Assembly: GCA_963836375.1 (NCBI GenBank) | Contig: CAWIJK010000001.1 | Coordinates: 124,001-188,000, forward strand | Direction of reading: 5' to 3' | DNA: 64,000 bases | Origin: CAWIJK01 sp963836375 | GTDB taxonomy: Bacteria; Actinomycetota; Acidimicrobiia; Acidimicrobiales; RAAP-2 | Part shown: positions 32,086 through 41,767 of the stretch, in pieces | Numbering within the stretch: position 1 is the first letter of the stretch | How the letters are laid out: each line of letters begins with the position of its first letter | The notes under the pieces: model-generated | What the model saw: the letters and a program-made list of their open reading frames with translations, nothing else | Database searches by the model: none | What the model was told of the DNA's origin: nothing | Position numbers and translations under genes: made by a program

Positions 32086-32187
32086 GGCTGGGTCTCCTGT
32101 GGTGTTCGGCGCTGGTGTGCTGCGCTTGGGTCCTGCACGAAATTGCTCGCCTCATCGGGCCCCCTGGGGGCTCGGTGGGACCCCCTC

Positions 32188-32217
32188 ATACTATCTGCTT
32201 ACTCAACTACTTGTCAA
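32188..32217 (-). promoter_or_regulatory. sigma-70-type promoter for the YceI gene; candidate MarR site
   Basis: On the minus strand TTGACA (32212-32217) is followed by an 18-base spacer and TAGTAT (32188-32193), about 100 bases upstream of the YceI start. The region 32185-32245 is AT-rich, unlike the rest of the window. It also contains the imperfect palindrome CAACTACTTG (32204-32213) overlapping the -35. A MarR dimer binding there would control both divergent genes. Confidence 0.7.
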
Positions 32218-32256
32218 TCAGATACCTACTGGGCAACTTTTGCTAGGATGGCGTCC

Positions 32257-32790
32257 ATGACCGTTGACACCCCGAATCGAGCCGACGGGCCCCCCGGTGC
32301 ACCGACCCCGACCGGCGAGTGCGCCGACGAGTGGGCCCGGCTGGCTCGTGACGAGCGGCTGGTCCTGATGGGCCTGCTGGCCGGCGCCCACGCCCGGCTG
32401 ACCCGGGTCCTCGGGCGCGAATTGGAGGAGGCCTGCGGGCTCCCCCTCACCTGGTACGTCGGGATGGTCCGGATCAGCCGGGCCCCCGACGGCCGGATCA
32501 CCATGACCGAGCTCGCCCAGACCCTCTCGCTGACCTCGGGCGGCATCACGAGGCTCGTGGACCGGATGACCGAGGAGGGCCTGGTGGAGCGCCAGGGTTG
32601 CCCGTCGGACCGCCGGAGCGTCTACGTGGCGCTGACCCCGGCCGGCTACCGCCAACTGGCCAGCGCCACCGACGAGCACCTGGCCGGTCTCGACCGCCAT
32701 CTGCTCGGCCCCCTCGACGCCGACGACCGGGCCGCCCTAGCCCGAGCCCTGACCAAGCTCGGCGCCGACCGGGGGGCCTGCCCCGGCTGA
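32257..32790 (+). CDS. MarR-family transcriptional regulator
   Basis: 177 residues from ATG 32257; ATG 32248 is in frame and would add three residues. It has the winged helix: L-T-W-Y-V-G-M-V-R, I-T-M-T-E-L-A-Q-T-L-S-L-T-S-G-G-I-T-R-L-V-D-R-M recognition region, and the wing G-L-V-E-R-Q-G-C-P-S-D-R-R-S-V-Y-V-A-L-T-P-A-G. A cysteine in the wing (G-C-P) could allow redox sensing, but this is speculative. It is divergent from the YceI gene with a shared AT-rich promoter, so autoregulation and control of YceI are likely. Confidence 0.92.
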   Translation: MTVDTPNRADGPPGAPTPTGECADEWARLARDERLVLMGLLAGAHARLTRVLGRELEEACGLPLTWYVGMVRISRAPDGRITMTELAQTLSLTSGGITRLVDRMTEEGLVERQGCPSDRRSVYVALTPAGYRQLASATDEHLAGLDRHLLGPLDADDRAALARALTKLGADRGACPG

Positions 32791-32821
32791 CCACCACTCG
32801 GCCGGCCCGGGCTTCGGTGGC

Positions 32822-35800
32822 TCAGGCCTTCTCGATCCAGCCCCGGACGGTCCCCGGATGGCCGTCGAGCTCGAGATCGAACCCGACACCGCGACCGGGG
32901 CCGGCGGACACCTCGACGGCGAGCACCTCGCGCCCGACGAACCCGAACAGCGCCTCGAGGTCGTCGACGCCCTCGAGGACGAGCCTGATCCGGTCCGAGA
33001 CCTCGAGGCCCATCTTCTTGCGCTGGTCCTGGACCTGTCGGACGATCTCCCGGGCCCAGCCCCGTCGCGCCAGGTCCTCGGTCACGGTGAGGTCCAAGGC
33101 GACCACCTCGCCGCCCTCCCGGGACACTGCGTAGCCGGCCTGGCCCTGCACCCGCAGCTCCAGGTCGCCCGGGCCGAGCTCGACCGGGCCGGTCGTGAGG
33201 GCAACGGTGAGCGTGCCCCCGGCCTCGAGGGTGGACGCCGCCTCGGCGCCGTCGAGCCCGGCCAAGGCCGCCTTGAGCTCGCGCACCGCCGCCCCGAGGC
33301 GCGGACCGAGCTCTTTGAAATTGGGCACGAGCTCGAACCGGAGGACCTCGCCGAGCTCGGCCGCCACCACCACCTGGTCCACGTTGAGCTCCTCGGCCAC
33401 CTCGGCCAGCACCTCGTCGGGGAGCAGCGGGGCCCCGGGGGCGAGGAACACGAGCGCTCGGGCCAGCGGCTGACGGACCTTGATCCCGGCCTCGCCGCGC
33501 GCCGCCCGGCCCAGGCTGGCCAGGCGGCGGGCCTGGGCCATCTGGGCCTCCAGCTCGGCGCCGGCGGCCAGGTCCTCGGTCGTCGCCACGGGCTGGGCCC
33601 CGGGCCAGTCCACGAGGTGGACCGAGTCGCCGGCGCCAGCCCCGGTCAGCTCCCGCCACAGGTGGTCGGCCACGAACGGGCAGAACGGCGCTAGGAGGAT
33701 GGACACCACGACGAGCACCTGGTGCAAGGTGGCCTGGGCGGCCAGGGTGTCACCGGGCGGGGCGTCGGGGTCGGTGCGCCAGAAGCGCCGCCGGCTGCGC
33801 CGGACGTACCAGTTGGAGAGGTCGTCGACGAGGCGCCCGAGGGGGGTGGCCGCGGCCAGCGGCTCGTAACCGTCGAGGGCCCCGGTGACCTCGGCCACCG
33901 TTGAGGCCAGCCGGGACAGGGCCCACCGGTCGAGCGCCCCGCGCTCGGAGGCGACCGGGATCCTCGGGTCGGCGGGGTCGAAACCGTTGAGCGACGCGTA
34001 GGTGCTGAAGAAGCTGAAGGTGTTCCACAGCGTGAGCAGCATCTCGCGGAAGGACGTGTCGATGGCGGCGAGGCTGACCCGGGTCGGTGTCCACGGTGAC
34101 CCCTGGCTGTACATCCACCAGCGGAGCGGGTCCGCCCCGCGCGAGTTGATGATCTCCCACGGGTCGATCACGTTGCCGAGGGACTTGGACATCTTGCGTC
34201 CCTCCGCATCCACGATGTGACCGAGGCACATGACGTGGCGGTAGGGGGCGTCGCCGAAGACCAGGACGTTCACCGCCAGCAGCGAGTAGAACCAGCCCCG
34301 CGTCTGGTCGATCGCCTCGGTGATGAAGTCGGCCGGGAACTCGAAGGCGGACTCCGAGCCGGGCTGGTGGGGATAGCCGACCTGGGCCGCCGGCATCGAA
34401 CCCGAGTCGAACCATGCGTCGATCACCGGTTCGACCCGGCGGGCCAGGGGGACCTCCAAGGTGGGCTCGAGGTCGCCCAGGGCCGAGCCGGCGGCCGAGG
34501 CACCTGCGGCCACGCCGGCGCAGTCCGGGCAGACGAAGGTGACCTCGTCGATCGCCGGCCGGTGGGGGTCGAGCGCGCGGAGGTCGCGGCCGGCCAGTGC
34601 GGAGAGTTCCTCCAATGAGGCGACGCACTGGAGGTGGCCGTCGGGGCAGCGCCAGATGGGCAGCGGCGTCCCCCAGAAGCGGTCCCGCGAGAGGGCCCAG
34701 TCGACGTTGTTCTCCAGCCATTCGCCGAACCGGCCCTCCCGGATGTACGAGGGGTGCCAGTCGACCCCTCGGTTCGCCTCGACCAGGGCGTCCTTGCGGG
34801 TGGAGGTGGCGATGTACCAGCTGGGCTTGCCCCAGTAGATGAGCGGGGTCCGGCACCGCCAGCAGTGCGGGTACGAGTGGACGTGGGGCTGGCGGCGGAC
34901 CAGGAGCCCGGCCGCCTCCAGGCGGTCGTTGATCTCGCGGTTCGCCTCGCGCGCCCCCGTCCGGCCAGCCAGCCCACGGCGTCGGTGAAGGTGCCGTCGG
35001 GTCCGACCGGGTTGAGCGTGGCCAACCCGTGCTCCCGGCCGACCTGGCGGTCGATCTCGCCGAAGGCCGGGGCCAGGTGGACCAGCCCGGTCCCCTCCTC
35101 GGTGGTGACGAAGTCGGCCGGCACCACCCGCCAGGCGTCGGTGCCGGCCGGTACCGCGACGTCGTCGAAGGGTCGGCGGTACGACAGGCCGACGAGGTCG
35201 GCCCCCGACAGCCGGGTCGTGACGACCGCCCCGTCGCCGAAGACGTCGCCGACCAGCGGCTCGGCCACGACCTGGCCGTCGACCACGGCGTAGGTGAGGT
35301 CGGGTCGCACCGCAACCCCGGTGTTGGACAGGAGGGTCCACGGGGTCGTCGTCCAGATCACGAGCGACGTGGCGTCGCCCACCACCGAGGGGTCGGGATC
35401 GACGAGGGGGAGCAGCACGTAGGCCGACTCGTCCTCTTCGTCGGAGTACACCCCGGGCTGGCCCAGCTCGTGGCTGGACAGCGCCGTCCCACAGCGCGGG
35501 CAGTACGGCACCACCTTGAGGTCCTCGTAGAGGAGGCCCTGATCGAAGAGGCGCTTCAGGTGCCACCAGACCGACTGGACATAGGAGGGGTCGAAGGTCC
35601 AGTAGGCGGCGTCGAGGTCGACCCAGTAGCCGATCCGCTCGGTCAGGTGCTGCCAGTCGTCGACGTAGTCGAGGACGGACTCGCGGCACAGGCGGGTGAA
35701 TTCGGCGATCCCGACATCTCGTTCGATCTGGCGCTTGCCGGTGATGCCGAGGCGCTTCTCCACCTCGACCTCGACCGGCAGGCCGTGGGTGTCCCAACCG

Positions 35801-36048
35801 GCGCGGCGGGCCACGTAGTACCCGCGCATGGTGCGGTACCGGCAGAAGAGGTCCTTGTAGGCCCGGGCCCAGACGTGGTGCAGGCCGGGCTTGCCGTTGG
35901 CCGTGGGGGGGCCCTCGTAGAAGACCCACGGCTCGGCTCCCTGGCGCTGGGCCACCGACCGCTCGAAGACGCGGTGCTCGCGCCAGCGGGCCAGCTCCGC
36001 CTCCTCGAGGACGGCGAAATCGGCGTCGGGTGGGACGGGACGGAACAC
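32822..36048 (-). CDS. ileS: isoleucyl-tRNA synthetase, long eukaryal-like class (one-base frameshift in the sequence)
   Basis: Charges tRNA(Ile). It starts at GTG 36048 after aggaga. The HIGH-type motif is G-L-H-H (55-58) after P-P-T-A-N-G-K-P. The editing CP1 domain contains T-T-P-W-T-L, and the KMSKS motif is G-R-K-M-S-K-S-L-G-N at about residue 620. Then follow the anticodon-binding region and a long beta-rich C-terminal tail. At about 1,075 residues it is the longer, type-2 synthetase that in known cases tolerates mupirocin. Frame is lost at about 34960 in a c-run; adding one base joins G-W-L-A-G to T-G-A-R-E-A-N-R-E-I-N-D. Essential, so the indel is probably an error. Confidence 0.94.
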
Positions 36049-36111
36049 GGGTCTCCTGTTGTCGTTGGGTCCCGAAACGATACTGGCCGGGCCCGGGCCC
36101 CCGGCGCTGGT

Positions 36112-36834
36112 TCAGGGCAGCTCGTCGTGCCCTGAGGGCGCGGCCATCGGATCGGCCCGGTGGGCGTCGGCCAGCCGGTCCCACATCGCGTCGTCGGCGT
36201 CGAGCAGCGAGTCGAGCACGACGTCGGCGATGGCGAACGCCGGGTGGCCCCGTTCGGCTGACTCGGGCACGGCCACGCAGGCCATCCGGGCGGCCTTGGC
36301 GGCCAGCACCCCGGCCGGCGCGTCCTCCCACACGACGCAGCGGTCCGGGGCCACCCCGAGACGGGCCGCCGTGGTGAGAAAGACTCCCGGGTGCGGCTTG
36401 CCGTAGGGCTCCTCTTCGGCCGAGTGCACGACCGAGAACTCGCCGAGCAGCTCGAAGTGGCTCAGGACCGCGTCGATCAGGCGGTACTCCGACGACGAGG
36501 CGACGGCGAGGGGCACCCCGTGGCGCCGGCACACCGTGAGGGCCTCGGGCACCCCGGGCTTCAGCGTGCCCTTCGCCGTCACCAAGGTGATCACCTCGTC
36601 GACCACTCGGACCGCGACGTCGTCGGGGCTCGGGCCGGACCACGGGAAGCGCGCGTACCAGTAGCGGGTCACCTCTCCTACGAACATGCCCTTGGTCTGG
36701 CGGCACGACGATGCGGCGAGGGGCACCCCGAGCCCCCCCAAGATCCCGATCTCGGCCTCGTGCCAGAGCGGTTCGGAGTCGACCAGCAGGCCGTCCATGT
36801 CGAAGATGGCGGCGGCGAAGGCCGCGTCGGTCAC
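36112..36834 (-). CDS. HAD-family phosphatase/phosphomutase (beta-phosphoglucomutase-like)
   Basis: 240 residues from GTG 36834. It has the nucleophile motif F-D-M-D-G-L-L-V-D-S-E-P (Asp12, Asp14), the helical cap following it, S-S-S-E-Y threonine/serine motif, G-K-P-H-P-G-V-F lysine motif and the acidic V-V-W-E-D-A-P-A-G. It belongs to the subfamily IA group containing sugar-phosphate phosphatases (HxpB, YniC) and beta-phosphoglucomutase. The lack of a neighbouring sugar gene leaves the substrate open. It lies between glutathione peroxidase and ileS in the same direction. Confidence 0.9.
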   Translation of the reverse strand: MTDAAFAAAIFDMDGLLVDSEPLWHEAEIGILGGLGVPLAASSCRQTKGMFVGEVTRYWYARFPWSGPSPDDVAVRVVDEVITLVTAKGTLKPGVPEALTVCRRHGVPLAVASSSEYRLIDAVLSHFELLGEFSVVHSAEEEPYGKPHPGVFLTTAARLGVAPDRCVVWEDAPAGVLAAKAARMACVAVPESAERGHPAFAIADVVLDSLLDADDAMWDRLADAHRADPMAAPSGHDELP

Positions 36835-36842
36835 GGGGTTGC

Positions 36843-37331
36843 TCAGGCCGGGAGCTGTGCCTCGATGGCCGCCACCAGCGTCGGGTCCTCCGGTTCGACC
36901 TGGGGTCGGAATCGGCCGACCACGTCGCCGGCCGGCGACACGAGGAACTTCTCGAAGTTCCAGGTGATGTCGCCGGCCTGGCCGTCGGCGTCGGGAACCT
37001 CGGTCAGCTCGGCGTAGAGGGGGTGGCGCTGCTCGCCGTTGACGTCGATCTTCTCGAAGAGCGGGAAGGTGACCCCGTAGGTGGTCGAGCAGAACTGGCG
37101 GATCTCGTCGGCCGATCCCGGCTCTTGGCCCATGAACTGGTTGCAGGGGAAGCCGAGGACACTGAACCCCTTGTCCCCGAAGCTCTTCTGCAGCCGCTCG
37201 AGCCCCTCGTACTGGGGGGTGAGGCCGCACTTGGAGGCCACGTTCACCAGCAGCAGGGCCTGGCCGCGGTAGGGGGCGAGCGAGGAGTCCTCGCCCTCGA
37301 GGGTGTGGATCGGGATGTCGTAGAGCGCCAT
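36843..37331 (-). CDS. glutathione-peroxidase-family thiol peroxidase
   Basis: 162 residues, complete. The peroxidatic cysteine is Cys35 in A-S-K-C-G-L-T-P-Q-Y. The glutamine and tryptophan of the catalytic tetrad are in G-F-P-C-N-Q-F and I-T-W-N-F-E-K-F-L. The cysteine in the F-P-C-N-Q-F loop could be the resolving residue; bacterial members usually use thioredoxin. It would detoxify hydrogen or lipid peroxides. It is 8 bases from the HAD gene in one likely transcription unit. Confidence 0.95.
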   Translation of the reverse strand: MALYDIPIHTLEGEDSSLAPYRGQALLLVNVASKCGLTPQYEGLERLQKSFGDKGFSVLGFPCNQFMGQEPGSADEIRQFCSTTYGVTFPLFEKIDVNGEQRHPLYAELTEVPDADGQAGDITWNFEKFLVSPAGDVVGRFRPQVEPEDPTLVAAIEAQLPA

Positions 37332-37392
37332 GCCAGCAGGCTACCGGGGATGGCGGAGCGGCCCCGCGGCGGCGCTGTGCCAAGGTGTCGGC

Positions 37393-38202
37393 GTGCCCGA
37401 GGCGACGGTCAACGGGGTCCGCCTCTCCTACAGAGTGCAAGGGGACGGTGACCCGGTCCTCCTCGTCTGCGGCACCGGCCAGCCGGCGTTCAGCTGGGAC
37501 ATGGGGGTGGTGCCCGGCCTCACCGGCGCCGGACACCAGGTCGTGACCTTCGACAACCGTGGCGTGGCGCCCTCCGAGGACCCTCCTGGGCCGTACTCGG
37601 TCAACCAGCTGGTGACCGACGCCGCCGGCCTCATCGAGCAGCTCGGGCTCGGGCCCTGCTTCGTGGCCGGTCACTCCCTGGGGGGGTTCATCACCCAGGA
37701 GCTGGCGCTGGCCCGCCCCGACCTGGTCCGGGCCGCCGTGCCGATGGGCACGGCCGGTCGGACCACGGCCCTGCTCCACGCCTGGGTGAGCGCCCAGATG
37801 GAGCTGGAACTCTCCGGGGTCGTCCTCCCGCCGGCCTTCGCCGCAGTGACCTCGGCCCTCCAGATCGTGGGGCCGGCCCGTCAGCTCGACGACGCGTTCA
37901 TGGCTCCGTTCCTCGAGCTGCTGGCCGCCGCCCCGGCCTGGAAGGGCAACGGTCCCGAGGGGCAGTGGGCCGCCGATCTGGCCTACGACGGGCGGCTCGA
38001 AGCGCTGGCCGGCGTCCGCAGGCCATGCCTGGTCATCGCCTTCGAGCACGACCTCGTCACCCCGCCGGCCCTCGGCCGCGAGGTGGCGGCCGCCATCCCG
38101 GGGGCCCGCTACGTCGAGGTGCCCGGCTGCGGCCACCTCGGCCCCATCGAGGATCCGGCGGCCGTCGTGGGCGTCATGACCGCCTTCTTCGGGGAGCACT
38201 GA
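37393..38202 (+). CDS. alpha/beta hydrolase
   Basis: 269 residues from GTG 37393. It has the D-N-R-G-V-A-P-S-E motif common in haloperoxidase-like hydrolases, the nucleophile elbow A-G-H-S-L-G-G (Ser), an acidic residue in F-E-H-D-L-V-T-P and catalytic His in G-C-G-H-L-G-P. Substrate not inferable. Its stop is one base from the ATG of the following oxidoreductase, so the two are coupled. Confidence 0.88.
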   Translation: MPEATVNGVRLSYRVQGDGDPVLLVCGTGQPAFSWDMGVVPGLTGAGHQVVTFDNRGVAPSEDPPGPYSVNQLVTDAAGLIEQLGLGPCFVAGHSLGGFITQELALARPDLVRAAVPMGTAGRTTALLHAWVSAQMELELSGVVLPPAFAAVTSALQIVGPARQLDDAFMAPFLELLAAAPAWKGNGPEGQWAADLAYDGRLEALAGVRRPCLVIAFEHDLVTPPALGREVAAAIPGARYVEVPGCGHLGPIEDPAAVVGVMTAFFGEH

Positions 38203-38203
38203 G

Positions 38204-39144
38204 ATGCGGGCGGTCGTCATCGCCGACGGCGAGCTGCACGACGAGGAGCGGCCGGACCCGGCGGCCGGCGACACCGAGTTGCTGGTCGCCGTCCGGGCGG
38301 CCGGCGTCAACGGGGGCGACCTGATGCAGCGGCGGGGGCTCTATCCGGCCCCGGCGGGGTTCGCGCCCGACATCCCGGGCATGGAGCTGGCGGGTGACGT
38401 CGTCGGGGTCGGCCGCCAGGTCACCCGGTTCGCTGCCGGCGACCGGGTCATGGCCGTCGTCGGCGGCGGCGGCCAGGCGACAGCGGCCACGGTCGACGAG
38501 TCCCACGCCCTGGCCGTGCCCGACGGGGTCGGCTGGGCCGAGGCCGGGGGATTCCCCGAGGTCTTCTCCACCGCCTACGACGCCCTGTTCACCCAGGGCG
38601 CCCTGTCGCTCGGCGAGCGCGTGCTGGTCACCGGGGCGGCCGGCGGGGTCGGCACGGCCGGGGTGCAGCTGGCCGCGGCGGCCGGGGCCAGCGTCGTGGC
38701 CTCGGTCCGCGACCCCGCCCTGCGCGACGGCGTGGCCGCCCTCGGGGCCGACGTGGTCGTCGACCCCGCCACCGTCGCCGAGCACGGCCCCTACGACGTC
38801 GTCTTGGAGCTCGTCGGGGCGGCCAGCCTCCCCGGGGCCCTCGGCGCCCTCAACACCGGCGCCCGGGTGGTGGTGATCGGGGTGTCGAGCGGGGCGAAGG
38901 TGGAGCTGAACCTGCTCAGCCTGATGGGCCGGCGGGCCCGCCTGGGTGGTTCGACCCTGCGGGGACGGACCAGGGAGGAGAAGGCGGCGGTGGCCCGGGC
39001 GGTGGCCCGCCACGTGGTGCCCCTCCTCGGCACCGGTGTCATCTCGGTACCGGTGGCCGAGACCTTCCCGATGGCCCGGGCGAGCGACGCCTACGCGCGC
39101 TTCGACGCGGGTCGAAGCTCGGCAAGATCGTCCTCACCACCTGA
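38204..39144 (+). CDS. quinone oxidoreductase-type medium-chain dehydrogenase (one-base frameshift near the end)
   Basis: A zinc-free MDR enzyme: V-N-G-G-D-L-M-Q-R-R-G-L-Y-P and G-M-E-L-A-G-D-V-V-G-V-G at the N-terminus, then the cofactor motif V-T-G-A-A-G-G-V-G-T-A-G. The main frame slides out at about 39111; adding one base there yields K-L-G-K-I-V-L-T-T and a stop at 39144, the normal ending of this family (P-x-x-K-x-V-L). The corrected length is about 313 residues. NADPH-dependent reduction of quinones or enones is the likely activity. Confidence 0.9.
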
Positions 39145-39177
39145 GCCTCCTCCCCGGAGCCGACCCGGTCGGCGGGT

Positions 39178-39588
39178 TCAGAGCTCGAGCATCTCGAGGG
39201 CGTCGAACTCCCAGAAGGCCCGGAGCGCCGCCAGCTTGCCGGCACCGTCGGAGCGGTAGGTGTAGACGCCGCGGACCACGGCCATGTGGGTGGCCCCGGC
39301 CAGAGTGGTCCGGATGATCCCGACGTCGGCCACCTCGTCCCCGCACAGGTACGAGCTCTCGATCTCGAAGGTGATGCGCTCGCTCGGGGCGATCACCGTG
39401 TCGTAGAACCGGGCGATCGCCTCGCGGCCCCGGTGGCCCTTCCCTTCGAGGTCGAAGGGCGAAGGACCGATCGGGTCCTGCACCACAGCGTCGGGGGTGA
39501 AGATGTCGAGCCACCCCTCGCGGTCCTTGGCCTCCACGGCCGCCCGGGACTTGATGCCGAGCTGGCGGGCATTCGGTGTCGCCGTCAT
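39178..39588 (-). CDS. SnoaL/NTF2-like protein
   Basis: 136 residues from ATG 39588 with ggagcgcac just before it. The NTF2 fold is suggested by W-L-D-I-F-T-P-D-A-V-V-Q-D-P-I-G, G-R-E-A-I-A-R-F-Y and H-M-A-V-V-R-G-V-Y-T-Y. Steroid delta-isomerase- or SnoaL-like members of this fold bind small hydrophobic ligands; the active residues are too variable to say more. It is downstream of the LLM oxidoreductase in the same direction. Confidence 0.8.
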   Translation of the reverse strand: MTATPNARQLGIKSRAAVEAKDREGWLDIFTPDAVVQDPIGPSPFDLEGKGHRGREAIARFYDTVIAPSERITFEIESSYLCGDEVADVGIIRTTLAGATHMAVVRGVYTYRSDGAGKLAALRAFWEFDALEMLEL

Positions 39589-39656
39589 GTGCGCTCCTTC
39601 GTCATTGTGCCGTGCTCGTCGTGGAATTCGTCGACCCCGTGCGCCCCGAACGGCCC

Positions 39657-40535
39657 TCAGGCGTTGACCTTGGCGATGACTCCGTCGGCGAACCACCGGA
39701 GCTTGTCGATCTTGTCGGACAGCGGCTCGATGTCGGGTCCCACCTCGTAGGGCCAGCGGAACCCGACGATGACGTCGGTGACGCCCACCTCTTCGAGCCG
39801 CCGCACGCCGTCCACGCTGAAGGCGTCGAGTGAGATCACGAACACCGAGAACGGCCGGTCCTCGGTGCCGTGCTCGCGGCGAAGTTCGCCGAGACGGGCC
39901 AGGAGCCCGGGGAGGTCGGACGGGTCCCCGCCGCCGTGGAGCCACCCGTCGCCGGCCCGGGCGGCCCTCGCCAGCGCGGCTTCGCCGTGGCCGCCGATGA
40001 GCACCGGGAGCGGCTCGCTCGGTACCGGGGACATCTTGACGGGGGGGATGTCGAACACCTCGCCGTGGTACTCGAACCAGCCGCCGGCCGAGAGCCCGCG
40101 GATGACGTCGACCTCCTCGTCCATCCGGCGACCGCGGCCGGCCCACGGGACGTCGAGGATCTCGTAGTCCTCGCGCCACGGGCTGGTCCCGACCCCGAGG
40201 AGCAGCCGGTTGCTGGTCAGGACCGCGGTCGAGGTCGCCTGCTTGGCCACCAGCACCGGGTTGCGGATCGGAAGCTTGAGCACGAAGGTCACGAAGCGCA
40301 GGCGCTCGGTCACCGCCCCCAAGGCCGGGATCAGCGAGAACGGCTCCAAGAACGGCTTGTCCTCCAAGAACTCCCGGGTCCCGTCGGGGTTGAACGGGTA
40401 GACCGAGTCCGATTCCTTTGGGTAGCAGATGCTGTCGGGCACCACCATGGAGTCGTAGCCGGCCTCCTCGACGGCCCGGGCCAGGGGCACGTAGTACCCG
40501 GGATCGGTCATCGATTCGGCGTAGGAGAAGCGCAC
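39657..40535 (-). CDS. LLM-class F420-dependent oxidoreductase
   Basis: 292 residues from GTG 40535, preceded by a strong ggaggt. A luciferase-like TIM barrel: A-V-E-E-A-G-Y-D-S-M-V-V-P-D-S at the start, L-R-F-V-T-F-V-L-K-L-P-I-R-N-P-V-L-V-A-K-Q, R-L-L-L-G-V-G-T-S-P-W and E-P-L-P-V-L-I-G-G-H-G-E-A-A. These are typical of actinobacterial members that use coenzyme F420 or FMN to oxidise or reduce hydrophobic substrates. No F420 biosynthesis gene is present here. Confidence 0.9.
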   Translation of the reverse strand: MRFSYAESMTDPGYYVPLARAVEEAGYDSMVVPDSICYPKESDSVYPFNPDGTREFLEDKPFLEPFSLIPALGAVTERLRFVTFVLKLPIRNPVLVAKQATSTAVLTSNRLLLGVGTSPWREDYEILDVPWAGRGRRMDEEVDVIRGLSAGGWFEYHGEVFDIPPVKMSPVPSEPLPVLIGGHGEAALARAARAGDGWLHGGGDPSDLPGLLARLGELRREHGTEDRPFSVFVISLDAFSVDGVRRLEEVGVTDVIVGFRWPYEVGPDIEPLSDKIDKLRWFADGVIAKVNA

Positions 40536-40588
40536 GGGACCTCCGGTGGGGTGGCGACCGGTCAGCTGCCGCCGCCTACCATGCGGCC

Positions 40589-41767
40589 GTGGCCGACACT
40601 CCCGCAAGTCCGGCACCCGCCGACGAGGCCCGGGCGCCCGAGGGCGCCCCGGGCCGGGACGCACAAACCGTCGACGACCTCGACCTCGGTCTCATGGAGC
40701 AAGAGGCCAGACGGGTCATCGGCGAGATGCCCTACGCCTACTACGCCGGGGGGGCCGAGGGCGAACGGCTACTGGCCGACAACGTCGCCGCCTGGGCCCG
40801 CTGGCGGCTCCATCCCCGGGTCCTGGTCGACGTCGCGACGGTTTCCACCGCCACCTCGGTCCTCGGCCAGCCGGTGGCGACCCCCGTCCTCCTGGCGCCG
40901 ACCGCCATCCAGGGGCTCGCCCATCCCGACGGGGAGCTGGCCACGGCGCGGGGGGCGGCGGCGGCCGGGGCCGGCATGGTGCTCTCGTCGCTGGCCACCC
41001 GCTCCTTGGAGGAGGTGGACGCCGCCGCTCCGGGCGGGCTCCGCTGGATGCAGATCTACATCCTTCGTGACCGGGGCCGCACGGCCGAGCTGGCGGCCCG
41101 GGCCGCCGCCGCCGGCTACCGGGCGCTGGTGCTCACCGTCGACGCCCCGGTCTCGGGGCTGCGGCGTCGCGAACTGCGGGGCAAGGTGCACCTCCCCGAC
41201 GACCTCGAGCTCCCGAACCTGGCCGGGCCGAGCACCGAACGGGCCCGGGAGGGCGGGTTCATGGCGGTCGTCACCGGCGAGTTCGACCCCGCCCTCACCC
41301 CCGACGACGTCGGCTGGCTGGCCGGGCTCACCGACCTCCCGGTCGTGGTCAAGGGCGTCCAACGGGCCGACGACGCCCTGGTGAGCCTCGACGCCGGTGC
41401 GTCGGGGGTCGTGGTGTCCAACCACGGTGCCCGCCAGCTCGACGACGCCCCGGCGACCGCCGACGTCCTGGCCGAGGTGGCCGACGCCGTCGGCCAGCGC
41501 GCCGAGGTCTACGTCGATGGCGGCGTCCGGCGCCCGCCCGACGTCGCCAAGGCCATCGCCCTGGGCGCCCGGGCGGTGCTGGTCGGTCGGCCGGCCCTCT
41601 GGGCGGTGGCCACCGGCGGCAGCGACGGGGTGCGCGGCCTGCTGGACTGGTTCACCGCCGAGCTCGGCCGGACCATGGCCCTGTGCGGGGCCCCGACGGT
41701 GACCGCGCTCGACCGGGGACTGGTCCGGCCCGCACCTGGGTTCGGCGGGGGGGGGACCCGCCGGTGA
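40589..41767 (+). CDS. FMN-dependent alpha-hydroxy-acid dehydrogenase/oxidase
   Basis: 392 residues from GTG 40589. The TIM-barrel motifs are P-Y-A-Y-Y-A-G-G-A-E-G-E, L-L-A-P-T-A-I-Q-G-L-A-H-P-D-G-E, the FMN/substrate lysine in V-V-V-K-G-V, the catalytic histidine in V-S-N-H-G-A-R-Q-L-D and V-D-G-G-V-R. Most relatives have G-G-R-Q-L-D at the histidine; here it is G-A-R-Q-L-D. It could oxidise lactate, glycolate or a long-chain 2-hydroxy acid. Overlap with a downstream acyl-CoA ligase (GTGA) favours 2-hydroxy fatty acid use, an inference. Confidence 0.88.
   Translation: MADTPASPAPADEARAPEGAPGRDAQTVDDLDLGLMEQEARRVIGEMPYAYYAGGAEGERLLADNVAAWARWRLHPRVLVDVATVSTATSVLGQPVATPVLLAPTAIQGLAHPDGELATARGAAAAGAGMVLSSLATRSLEEVDAAAPGGLRWMQIYILRDRGRTAELAARAAAAGYRALVLTVDAPVSGLRRRELRGKVHLPDDLELPNLAGPSTERAREGGFMAVVTGEFDPALTPDDVGWLAGLTDLPVVVKGVQRADDALVSLDAGASGVVVSNHGARQLDDAPATADVLAEVADAVGQRAEVYVDGGVRRPPDVAKAIALGARAVLVGRPALWAVATGGSDGVRGLLDWFTAELGRTMALCGAPTVTALDRGLVRPAPGFGGGGTRR

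Noticed and set aside
36049..36111. T-box leader next to ileS
   Set aside because: Only about 60 bases, with no specifier loop or conserved T-box sequence visible.
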